Source of the DNA: Pseudolabrys sp.
Lineage (GTDB): Bacteria > Pseudomonadota > Alphaproteobacteria > Rhizobiales > Xanthobacteraceae
Reading direction: 5' to 3'
DNA: 64,000 nucleotides
Assembly: GCA_022843325.1 (NCBI GenBank)
Contig: JALHNV010000001.1
Span: forward strand, 62,001 to 126,000
Shown here: positions 1 to 8,661 of the stretch, piece after piece
Position numbering within the stretch: the first letter of the stretch is position 1
How the letters are laid out: the number at the start of each line of letters is the position of its first letter
The notes under the pieces: generated by a model
Database searches by the model: none
The model's input: the letters and a program-made list of their open reading frames with translations, nothing else
Told to the model about the DNA's origin: nothing
Made by a program: the position numbers and the translations under genes

Positions 1-2
1 TC

Positions 3-269
3 AAGAATGAAAAACTGCGCAACAGCAAGGAGCGGCTTGCGAACTGGATCTTGCAGGAAGATGCGCATCAAGGAAACAAGCGGCAGATAACGCTGGCGAT
101 CGACAAACAGACGCTGGCGTCGCGCCTTGGAATGGCACCGGAGAACCTGTCGCGTAATTTGGCAAAACTTTCGAAGTACGGCGTCACCAAGTCCGGGACA
201 ACATTGATCATCGACGACATTGCTGCTCTTAGACAATTCGCCAAGCCGAATGGCTTGATCGATCAATAG
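3..269 (+). CDS. Crp/Fnr-family regulator, C-terminal part
   Basis: The open frame runs in from the left edge, so only about 88 residues of the C-terminus are present. They contain a winged helix-turn-helix of the Crp type: the segment ITLAIDKQTLASRLGMAPEN followed by LSRNLAKLSKYG matches the recognition helix region of Crp/Fnr proteins (pattern LA..LGM.PENLSR). The cyclic-nucleotide-like sensor domain lies outside the window, so it cannot be said whether this is an FNR/FixK type (with Fe-S cysteines) or another subgroup. FixK/FNR-like boxes occur later in the window (7505–7518 and 44239–44252), but nothing links them to this gene directly. Confidence 0.8.
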   Translation, partial: KNEKLRNSKERLANWILQEDAHQGNKRQITLAIDKQTLASRLGMAPENLSRNLAKLSKYGVTKSGTTLIIDDIAALRQFAKPNGLIDQ

Positions 270-758
270 ATCTTTTGCGGTAAGCTCTCCATTGAGAAAT
301 GCCGCCACCCGGCGCAAACTGCACTCGGCGCTCCTCCTAGCTGATGAGGTATCAAGCGCCCTGGTCTAACCGGCTGTCCTCGTCAATCGATTCTCGAAGG
401 CTCGTCGTACCCTCGACGGTTGCTGTAGAAACGCGCGCCATCAGTCCGCCACCGAGTAGTAAAGCATACGACCATCGTGGCGTATCCAACCGGAGGCAAC
501 GTACAATCGGGCTGCAATCTCCAGCCCTGATATCCCAACCATCCCGCACCGCCCAAGAGTCCAGGCAGACTGACTATTAAAATGGCTCTTCCCACAGCGG
601 CCTCGCCTAGTTCAAGATGACTTCTTCTTGTTTTGTCGCGGCGGCTTGACGCCAATCCCTGTGCTGGCCGTGCCGCCGCCAGGGCCAGAAGCGACGCCCC
701 CTTTTTCATTTTTAGATGCTAAGGTCGCAACGCCGCGTCTATGGCCTGAAAACAAGCG
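270..758. other. Intergenic stretch, no supported gene
   Basis: These 489 bases lie between the Crp/Fnr fragment and the end of the histidine kinase. Short open frames exist on both strands, for example 352–549 and 383–709 on the minus strand, but they overlap each other in different frames, have no clear ribosome binding site and resemble no family I recognise. I see no RNA gene and no convincing terminator. Confidence 0.5.
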
Positions 759-2282
759 CTAAAGGCGTTCGGAACTCCTCGCACTAGCCAAGACCCGGCT
801 GAGCTCCTCGAGACGAAATGGATTGCGGAGCACCCGAAATTCACGCAGCGCATCGTTACCCGCTTCACTAAAACCAGTAGCAAGCACCACCGGCATTTGA
901 GGATGTGACCTCCTGACTGCACGTGCCAAACCGAGTCCGTCCAGGTTGCCAGGCATGACAATATCACTGAGGACCACGTCTATGCCGTTTCTCTCGATTT
1001 CGGCAAGGGCAGCCTCAGCGCTCGAGGCCCATCGAATCGAATAACCGAGTTCTTCAAGCAAAAGCGATGTAGCACTGGCTACTTCGGGGTTATCTTCGAC
1101 GAGAAGTATCGTGCCGCTCAGATGACGGACAGGTTCGTCGACCTCCGAGGCAAGTGGCGGAGCTTTGGCCCGCGGAAGGTAAATCGTCACTTTTGTACCT
1201 TCGCCGAGTGTGCTCTCGACTTTCACCGTGCCACCCGCTTGGTGCGCGAAGCCGTGTACTTGCGACAGACCCAGCCCGGTGCCCTTTCCCATCGGCTTCG
1301 TTGTGAAAAACGGGTCAAAAACCTTTTCTAAAATGTCGGGAGGAATGCCTTCACCGCTGTCACATACGCAAATTGCAACGTAATCCTTGTCTCCCAACCT
1401 GGTATTAGAGGTCGTAATCTCGATGACCCCACCTTTCGGAACGGCGTCTCGCGCGTTCACCACAAGATTCACCAGAGCGATCTCGAATTCCGCGGAGTCA
1501 ACAATCACCGGCCAGGCCTCATCCGGCACTTGGATATTAAGTTCCGCATGACCAGCACCGCTAACCAAGACCTCGCGGACAGCCTGGACACGATCGGGTA
1601 AATACACAGATTCTGGATTGACCGCCTGACGGCGCGAAAACGTCAGTAATTGACGGGTTAAATTAGCCCCGCGTTGAGCGGCAACTTCTATGGATTGGAG
1701 GGCACGAACACTCTTTTCATCCACAACGGCTTTTTTCAGCGTCAGAATGTTGCCGCTGATAATCATGAGAAGATTGTTGAAATCATGGGCAACCCCACCC
1801 GTTAGATGCCCGAGCGCATCCATCTTTTGCGACTCGGCGAGCTGTTTCTGTAGCTTCTCCAAGTTTATCTGGGCATCGCGACGCTCTGTGACATCGCGAG
1901 TAATTTTCGCGTAGCCAATTAGTTCGCCATCGTCGTCGCGGATGGCGTCGATAATGACGCTAGCCCAGAAATAAGAGCCATCCTTACGAACGCGCCAGCC
2001 TTCTTCTTCGTAGCGCCCCGTTTCCTTCGCTATTCCGAGGGCACGCGTAGGGCGTCCCTTTTCTCGGTCCTCCATAGAATAGAAAAGTGAGAAATGTCTT
2101 CCAACTATCTCCGGAGCCGTATATCCCTTGATCCTCTGGGCGCCAGAATTCCAGTTGGTTATGACACCGTGAATATCGAGCATGTAGATCGCGTAATCGG
2201 TGACGCCTTCCACCAAAAGCCGAAAGCGTCTCTCACTTTCGTAAAGCTCGCGACCACCGCCAAGCGCCATTTTATCGGCCAT
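759..2282 (-). CDS. PAS hybrid histidine kinase with receiver domain
   Basis: A 507-residue soluble sensor kinase with no membrane segment. Domains in order are PAS (about 18–135), HisKA with the phospho-acceptor H166 in GVAHDFNNLL, HATPase (N-box VNLVVNARDA near 271, G boxes DSGEGIP and GKGTGLGLS) and a C-terminal receiver (390–500) with phospho-acceptor D440 in LSDIVMPG. The ATG at 2282 is chosen over a longer frame because GGGGGAAG stands 7–8 bases before it and the PAS begins soon after. The receiver lysine normally found in the L.KPF motif is replaced: LRNPF has Asn487, which may weaken receiver signalling. The input signal is unknown; PAS could bind a cofactor or a small ligand. A lone receiver protein is encoded 1.1 kb upstream on the other strand and could be a partner. 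Confidence 0.9.
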   Translation of the reverse strand: MADKMALGGGRELYESERRFRLLVEGVTDYAIYMLDIHGVITNWNSGAQRIKGYTAPEIVGRHFSLFYSMEDREKGRPTRALGIAKETGRYEEEGWRVRKDGSYFWASVIIDAIRDDDGELIGYAKITRDVTERRDAQINLEKLQKQLAESQKMDALGHLTGGVAHDFNNLLMIISGNILTLKKAVVDEKSVRALQSIEVAAQRGANLTRQLLTFSRRQAVNPESVYLPDRVQAVREVLVSGAGHAELNIQVPDEAWPVIVDSAEFEIALVNLVVNARDAVPKGGVIEITTSNTRLGDKDYVAICVCDSGEGIPPDILEKVFDPFFTTKPMGKGTGLGLSQVHGFAHQAGGTVKVESTLGEGTKVTIYLPRAKAPPLASEVDEPVRHLSGTILLVEDNPEVASATSLLLEELGYSIRWASSAEAALAEIERNGIDVVLSDIVMPGNLDGLGLARAVRRSHPQMPVVLATGFSEAGNDALREFRVLRNPFRLEELSRVLASARSSERL

Positions 2283-2445
2283 ATTCGAGCTTCCCCCGAA
2301 ATCAAAACGCGAATACGAACTTTTGGTTCCGTGAGTATCAACTCGACGGCGGGAGATTTTTTGGAAGTCGTCTCGGGTAATCCAGATGGTCAACAAAAGT
2401 CGTAACGGTCGTCCCGGCAATGCGCTGTTTGTCCAGCCAAGCAAG

Positions 2446-2634
2446 CTACCTTCTTTTTCGTTTAACTGGCTTCTTTTCCAAGCCTTCGCTGGCCTCTCTT
2501 GCAAGGCGAGCTTGCCGCAGCTTCGCAGTGAGTTTTTTCATCTGTTCAACTCTTGACAGATATTCCGCCATAGCGGCCTTTCCTTCGGCGGCCTGACGTT
2601 CCTTTCGGTCGGAAAAGTCGTTGTTCTTGGTCAT
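2446..2634 (-). CDS. Small charged conserved protein
   Basis: A 62-residue, highly charged, probably helical protein beginning MTKNNDFSDRKERQAAEGKA and ending in a basic tail (KKPVKRKRR). I recall similar short proteins in Bradyrhizobium-type genomes but know no function. The ATG at 2634 is preferred to an upstream in-frame start at 2718 because the extra N-terminus looks like intergenic translation. It lies upstream of the histidine kinase on the same strand with a 160-base gap and may or may not share its transcript. Confidence 0.5.
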   Translation of the reverse strand: MTKNNDFSDRKERQAAEGKAAMAEYLSRVEQMKKLTAKLRQARLAREASEGLEKKPVKRKRR

Positions 2635-2959
2635 GGCGGATCTTAAAAATAAGCTGCGACTGATTCCAAGACCCTTTTTACTAAGTTTCAAAGCGCAGCG
2701 GTTGCCGGGCCGATACAATTAAGGGCCCACTGCCGCGGATTTTTTTCCTGCGAATCGCCAGGCCGATCGCGACATTGAGCCAGCTAATTAGACCGCGCCC
2801 GGCCACTTTGTCGGGTTCGGTTTGAAGTTAGTGGCACTGGCGCGTTTCGCGCCCTGGTATTGCCCGGGCGTTATAGCGACCCTCATCCCCTCTGCCTTTG
2901 ACGCTCAGGCTACAACTCTTGCCAAGAGCGTGGTCTATGGTGCAGCATTCCCTCTAGGG

Positions 2960-3202
2960 ATGCGTAAAATGGTCGATAAAATCAAAAACTCCATCGATAA
3001 GCTTGAGCCATTAGGCTGCCCAAAATGCGGTAAGCCCATGAGCTGGTTTTCCTCTCAGCTTATCGAGTACTCACCGGTCGTCATTGAACACGCGTTCTAT
3101 TGCTCTTGTGGAGCCAAGAAAACCACGAAAGACACAAGACCGGGCGACAGCGTTAGCCCCTTCCAGAAGCTATGCCTTCCCCAGATTGATCAAGCAGCGT
3201 GA
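2960..3202 (+). CDS. Small zinc-ribbon-like hypothetical protein
   Basis: About 80 residues. It shows CPKCGKP and, some 26 residues later, CSCG: four cysteines spaced as in a zinc ribbon. The upstream part of the frame (from 2822) lacks a recognisable start signal, so the ATG at 2960 (or the one at 2969) is chosen. No function is assignable. It lies 190 bases upstream of the single-domain response regulator on the same strand. Confidence 0.45.
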   Translation: MRKMVDKIKNSIDKLEPLGCPKCGKPMSWFSSQLIEYSPVVIEHAFYCSCGAKKTTKDTRPGDSVSPFQKLCLPQIDQAA

Positions 3203-3392
3203 GGCACTGATCCCCTCAGTTGGCGAGCTCGTTGAGTGCCGTGAAACGGCCTGCAGAGGTCTCCGGCTTTGGCAGAAATTTGCAAAGGTGAGCAGCTGGA
3301 AGTCGGGGACAACCTGCTTGATATGGAACTGCACACAGGACACTACCCCCCCACCTAGAGCGGCCATCCTTGGTTAAACCGTGGAGACAGCG

Positions 3393-3773
3393 ATGACCAA
3401 CATGGCAGAGCTACTTTGCGACAAAACTATTTTAATTGTTGAAGACGAACCCCTGATCGCTGCGTACGTTGCCGACCTCCTGGGGGATATGGGTTGCAAA
3501 TCGGTTATTGCGGTTCACAGCGTTGCCAAAGCCGCAGCAAAGCTCAACGAAAACAAGCCTGATTTGGCACTGCTTGACCTGCAGCTGGACGGCGAAATGA
3601 GCTACGGCTTGGCAGAGATGTTGGTTGCGAAAAGCGTGCCGCTAATTTTTGCGACTGGCCACGACGCGGGCACCGTGGAAAAGGAATGGGCATCTTACCC
3701 ATGCTTGTTGAAACCGTATTCAGCGGACGTATTTTCAGCAACTGTTGCGCAGGTTTTCAAAAAGACAAAATGA
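3393..3773 (+). CDS. Single-domain response regulator (CheY-like)
   Basis: A 126-residue protein made only of a receiver domain. The acidic pair is in ILIVEDEP (E17, D18), the phospho-acceptor is D62 in LALLDLQLDG, T88 stands in FATGHD and the conserved lysine is K107 in LLKPYS. There is no output domain, so it probably acts in a phosphorelay or by protein binding. Such proteins are common in rhizobia next to soluble PAS kinases, and the hybrid kinase at 759–2282 is a candidate partner, though it is divergently placed. The start at 3393 is preferred to the ATG at 3381 on similarity grounds only. Confidence 0.85.
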   Translation: MTNMAELLCDKTILIVEDEPLIAAYVADLLGDMGCKSVIAVHSVAKAAAKLNENKPDLALLDLQLDGEMSYGLAEMLVAKSVPLIFATGHDAGTVEKEWASYPCLLKPYSADVFSATVAQVFKKTK

Positions 3774-3831
3774 ACTTCTGCCTTGCTAGACGGCACTGCA
3801 CTTTCGACAGATCGGCACTACAAGGGAGCCC

Positions 3832-4129
3832 TCATGGAACGTCGTCCGGCCGCGTTACCCCTCCCTCGCTTTCCAACCGTCCGAGCTGCCTCACATCTTG
3901 GCGATTAAACTTCAGTCTGATGCCAGCGCCCATCCCGTCGGATTCGGGCAGAACAACCACACCGAATGTTTCCATGGCTCGATGGAGAGCTTGAGCTTCC
4001 GATTCGGGAATCCAAGCTGCGCCACTCGCCTCCAAGAAACGCAGAGTCTCCGAGTTCGCCCTGGCTAATGCCGGTCAAAGCCCGCCCCGCGGCAACTAAG
4101 CGCCCTGTTATCCGAACCAATGAGTCCAT
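3832..4129 (-). pseudogene. XRE-type HTH regulator, frameshifted
   Basis: Two overlapping frames together read like a small XRE-family protein of rhizobia. The first (from ATG 4129) gives MDSLVRITGRLVAAGRALTG followed by ISQGEL, the start of the helix-turn-helix. After about 4060 the match continues in another frame as LARANSETLRFLEASGAAW and on to PESDGMGAGIRLKF, the usual C-terminal pattern (a late 'G.GVRL' motif). A small deletion near 4055–4065, within the recognition helix, would explain the switch. No single frame encodes both halves, so the gene is probably inactive. The alternative is a sequencing error. Confidence 0.6.
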
Positions 4130-4169
4130 TGTCGCCTTCCCACATTTAGCATAGCGAGCCGTTTTATCC

Positions 4170-5633
<1,464 letters not shown>

Positions 5634-5712
5634 TCACCGAAACCGGAGCTGCGCGTGGAAAAGTCGCTGGCTAAGTCTGTTACCTCGAATCAGGCAGCTC
5701 CTGTCTAGAGTT

Positions 5713-6192
5713 CTATCGCGCCTCAGATACGTCCCGGCTGCCGAGCCTTCGCGCCATAGGGAGAGCGAGTAAGGTCAACGCAAGCAACTTTGCAAGCTCA
5801 AAAGCGATGTAGAGGTTGTGCAAGTTCGACGGAGATGGCTGCTCGCCTGCGATGATCATGCCGACGCGTTGGTCGAGCAGCGGCAGAAGCCAGAAGGTCT
5901 CCATCGCGACCAGAGTGATAATAACCAATGCCAAACTGAGGCTCCGCCAACTGCGATAGCTCGACAGCACCGCCCCCAGCAATACGGCTGATAACAACCA
6001 TTCTACCTTGTTGAAGATAGCGAAGGTCTGACGGCCAACATCCAGTGCCACACCTAACGTTAAGCTCGGGGCCAGGAATTTTGCTGGCGTTGCGAGAAAC
6101 GACACCCCCAACAGCATGCCGAACCATACCGCGGCAACGACGAGGGGCGCCGCGGTATACTTCCGGCACGCGATGCTCCAGAGCACCTTCAT
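5713..6192 (-). CDS. Four-TM membrane protein (DUF4149-like)
   Basis: A 159-residue integral membrane protein with about four hydrophobic helices (roughly residues 13–35, 55–80, 82–102 and 128–150). The ATG at 6192 is chosen over the one at 6201 because AAGGA ends 8 bases before it and overlaps the earlier ATG. The pattern of conserved polar residues between helices (FNKVEW, LDQRVGMI, HNLYIAFE) resembles DUF4149-type proteins of unknown function. It follows the APC permease by 22 bases on the same strand, so the two probably form an operon. Confidence 0.6.
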   Translation of the reverse strand: MKVLWSIACRKYTAAPLVVAAVWFGMLLGVSFLATPAKFLAPSLTLGVALDVGRQTFAIFNKVEWLLSAVLLGAVLSSYRSWRSLSLALVIITLVAMETFWLLPLLDQRVGMIIAGEQPSPSNLHNLYIAFELAKLLALTLLALPMARRLGSRDVSEAR

Positions 6193-6214
6193 AGCATTCA
6201 TCCTTGAGTGCCGT

Positions 6215-7429
6215 TCACAAAACGACTTGAGCCACGATTAACCCGATGGCGGCCGCCGCGGCGGCCGGCGGTACCCACAGCGGCACGGCGAAGACATCCG
6301 CGCCAGCTGGCTCCCGCCGCTGGATGCGCCACAGCGCAATATCGACGACCGCAAATATGCCCAGCGTCAATGCGTTGGCCAGAGCCAGCAGTCTCTCAAA
6401 CGGAACCAGTAATGCAGTCGCCAAGACGATACCGCCGGCCAGCGCGGTGGCTCCGATCGGGGTAAGGGTGCGAGGGTGGACGCGGCCAAGTACCGCTGGA
6501 AGCTGCCCCCTGCGGGCCATACCGTAGAACAGCCGTGCCAACATCATGATCTCGACCAGGACGCCATTGGCGATTGCCAGTGCGCCGACAGCAGCAAACG
6601 ATGTTGCGTGCGAGCCTTGGAACAGATCGATCAGGGGGCTCTCACCACCGCGGCCCGCAAATACCAGGGCCGCCGCTACCACGACGTAGAGCAGCGTACT
6701 GACCAAGATTGCGCCGACAATGCTGTATGGCACCGTGCGGCGCGGGTCCTTAGCTTCCTCCGCCATATTGGCCAGGCTTTCAAAGCCGATAAAGGCGAAG
6801 AACGCAATGAAGGCGCCGGCCGCGACGCCTTGCCATGCGGTAAAGCTCGACGGCACCATGTCCGCGAAATCTATGGCGGGCACAGCGAGGAACCCTACCC
6901 CGGCGGCAACAGCCAGCCCTAGTATCTCGACTGCACCAATGGCAGCAGCGAACCCGATGCTCTCCCGCACACCCGCGATGGCCAGTAGCGTAAAGATTGC
7001 CACCATCACTGAGATCAAGGCCGTCGGCGGCAGGCCGATTAGCAGGGAGAGGTAGTGGACCGCACCGCTTGCAATCGAGGCGGCAGCGATCGCGACCGCA
7101 AGCGTCAAGGCGACCCCGGTCAATTGTGCCGCGCGATCCGAGCCGAACCCTTGTTTAACGTAGGCGACGGCGCCGGAAGCTTCCGGAAACCGGCTGGCCA
7201 ACTCCGCGTAGCACAGGCCGGTCAAGGCGGCGACGATCCCCGCGAAAAGGAACGACATCGGCGCCGCCGCGCCGGCCCGGCCAATCACCGACGCGATCGC
7301 GACGTAAATTCCCGCTCCTACGATTACGGCGAGCCCGTATAGGAGGAGCGGCCCTACGGTGAGGGAACGCCGTAGGGCGACCGGCGGGTGCGTCGGATCA
7401 CCCTCGATCGTCAACGCGGCACCCCTCAT
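6215..7429 (-). CDS. APC-family amino acid permease
   Basis: A 404-residue membrane transporter with about 11–12 helices. The N-terminal GLAVIVGAGIYVAIASVIG carries the G.GIF/Y-type motif of APC transporters at the substrate site, and FFAFIGFESLANMAEEAKDP is the characteristic helix 6 plus loop with the conserved glutamate pair. The substrate cannot be read from sequence; related proteins move amino acids or polyamines. At 404 residues it is somewhat shorter than the usual 430–500. It is probably co-transcribed with the small membrane protein that follows. It lies divergently to the universal stress gene across a 155-base intergenic region. Confidence 0.85.
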   Translation of the reverse strand: MRGAALTIEGDPTHPPVALRRSLTVGPLLLYGLAVIVGAGIYVAIASVIGRAGAAAPMSFLFAGIVAALTGLCYAELASRFPEASGAVAYVKQGFGSDRAAQLTGVALTLAVAIAAASIASGAVHYLSLLIGLPPTALISVMVAIFTLLAIAGVRESIGFAAAIGAVEILGLAVAAGVGFLAVPAIDFADMVPSSFTAWQGVAAGAFIAFFAFIGFESLANMAEEAKDPRRTVPYSIVGAILVSTLLYVVVAAALVFAGRGGESPLIDLFQGSHATSFAAVGALAIANGVLVEIMMLARLFYGMARRGQLPAVLGRVHPRTLTPIGATALAGGIVLATALLVPFERLLALANALTLGIFAVVDIALWRIQRREPAGADVFAVPLWVPPAAAAAAIGLIVAQVVL

Positions 7430-7504
7430 GGACGTTCATACTTACTCACCTGTTCCGGCACCGATTGAATTTATTTAGCTTCCGCGAACGCGCCAAAACA
7501 CTCA

Positions 7505-7518
7505 TTGATCCAACGCAA
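7505..7518 (+). promoter_or_regulatory. FixK/FNR-like box upstream of usp
   Basis: TTGATCCAACGCAA fits TTGA-N6-(T/G)CAA, the half-symmetric FixK2 box. It lies 67–80 bases before the universal stress protein start, between divergent genes. Usp genes of rhizobia are often induced under low oxygen. The match rests on 8 fixed positions and could be chance. Confidence 0.4.
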
Positions 7519-7584
7519 TCCCGAGCGAAGATCACAATCTAAAATCATGCTTTGGCGATACATCTTACAATTCAGAGGTGGAGC

Positions 7585-8031
7585 ATGTACCAGCATATTC
7601 TCATCCCGACCGATGGGTCAGAGCTAGCGGACCATGCTGTGACGCATGGGTTGTCGCTGGCAAAATCCGTAGCAGCGAGGGTATCTGTGATCGTGGTTGA
7701 AGCCCCATTCGACTACGGCGCCATTACAGCTTCGAATGTGAGGCAGATTCCTGATGCAATTAGCAAACACACTGAAGAGATCAAGCGCCATGCCACAAGC
7801 GTGTTAGAACGCGCTTCGGAAGCAGCCAAGCTAGCTTGCGTGTCCTACGACACAATTCAGGTAGAGGACGCGCAACCTTATGAAGCCATAATCAAGGCGG
7901 CCAACGAAAGGGGCTGCGATCTCATCGTCATGGCATCCCACGGACGGAGCGGACTATCAGCTGTTTTTCTCGGCAGTGTCACAAACAAGGTTCTGACGCA
8001 TACGAAAACTCCGGTACTGGTTTGTCACTGA
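7585..8031 (+). CDS. Universal stress protein, UspA family
   Basis: A 148-residue single-domain Usp. MYQHILIPTDGSELADHAV is the standard first strand and helix, and near the C-terminus DLIVMASHGRSGLSAVFLGS followed by VTNKVL gives the G-2x-G-9x-G(S/T) ATP-binding motif, so it is probably an ATP-binding member. The ATG at 7585 follows GAGGTGGAG with good spacing; an upstream in-frame start at 7552 lacks this. Usp proteins accumulate under stress such as low oxygen or starvation. A FixK-like box lies 67 bases upstream. Confidence 0.9.
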   Translation: MYQHILIPTDGSELADHAVTHGLSLAKSVAARVSVIVVEAPFDYGAITASNVRQIPDAISKHTEEIKRHATSVLERASEAAKLACVSYDTIQVEDAQPYEAIIKAANERGCDLIVMASHGRSGLSAVFLGSVTNKVLTHTKTPVLVCH

Positions 8032-8373
8032 ACGCGGCAGTTAGCGACAGGAGTTTTTTACTGCGGTTGGATTGGTCGCTTACTGCTGAGAAACAATGCA
8101 AAATTCCGACACCCTGTTGGCGGTAATTTCTGTGTAATGCGCTGGGAATAGCGATGATCATTACAAGCAAGGGCAGCAACGGTAGAGCGACCCTTGTCAT
8201 GGCCTCGATGTAGGCGAATTTGCCGTCGGTAATGATTGTAGAAATGTGCTGGTCGGCGGCTACGGCTGCGGCCTGGTTGTTCTCGCGAACGTGAAGCGCT
8301 CTGAAGCGCGGATTTTATGATCTTGCCATTGGCGTTGCGACCTTGATGCCTGCGTATTACCTGCCACGGCGGC
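8032..8373. other. Intergenic stretch, no supported gene
   Basis: About 340 bases between usp and the dioxygenase remnant. Short frames on the minus strand run through it as an unrelated tail of the remnant, to a stop near 8260. No RNA gene, repeat or convincing terminator is visible. Confidence 0.4.
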
Positions 8374-8594
8374 CAGCCCCCAGGCCTCCCCTTTTCTCCG
8401 GTCGGCCTCGGTCCAGCAGACCGGCTGCCAGTCCGGTGCCAAGATAAGGCGGGCCCCGGAGTTCGCCAATTCCACCCGGTTTCCTGCCGGCTCCCAAACA
8501 TAAAGAAAGAACGTGCCCTGAATGGCGCGCTTGTGCGGGCCGGTCTCGATATGCACACCGTGTTGAAGAAAGATGTGGCGCAGGCCAAGTTGTT
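8374..8594 (-). pseudogene. Extradiol dioxygenase C-terminal remnant
   Basis: Read on the minus strand, QLGLRHIFLQHGVHIETGPH and then AIQGTFFLYVWEPAGNRVEL, LAPDWQPVCWTE and KGEAWGL reproduce the last quarter of a vicinal-oxygen-chelate extradiol (catechol 2,3-) dioxygenase. The catalytic tyrosine (FLYVWEP) and the iron-ligand glutamate (NRVEL) are still present. An in-frame TAG lies directly upstream (about 8600), and the rest of the enzyme, including both histidine ligands, is missing. The remnant ends where the lox-like site and recombinase begin, so it may have been cut off by insertion of that module. No intact ring-cleavage genes are in the window. Confidence 0.65.
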
Positions 8595-8626
8595 TTTTCT
8601 ATTGCCGCTCAAGGGGAACAAGTTTA

Positions 8627-8660
8627 ATAACTTCCGATAACGCTTCTTCTCGGAAGTTAT
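8627..8660. repeat. 34-bp lox-like inverted repeat
   Basis: The left arm ATAACTTCCGATA (8627–8639) and the right arm, which reads TCTCGGAAGTTAT (8648–8660), are inverted copies with one mismatch, separated by an 8-bp asymmetric spacer (8640–8647). This is exactly the 13-8-13 geometry of loxP. The first eight bases, ATAACTTC, equal those of the loxP arm, and the left arm matches loxP at 11 of 13 positions. Seen differently, the perfect arms are 13 bp (8625–8637 and 8650–8662) with a 12-bp centre. The site touches the start codon of the recombinase. I infer it is the recombinase's core site and perhaps its operator. I found no second copy in the window. Confidence 0.7.
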
Positions 8661-8661
8661 T

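Noticed and set aside
383-709. A 108-codon minus-strand frame starting MKKGASLLALAAA
   Set aside because: The start looks like a signal peptide, but the rest is incoherent, it overlaps another frame at 352–549 and there is no ribosome binding site.
612-758. Gly/Lys-rich in-frame continuation after the histidine kinase stop
   Set aside because: It is in the kinase frame beyond TAG and has no start codon other than a TTG; readthrough cannot be supported.
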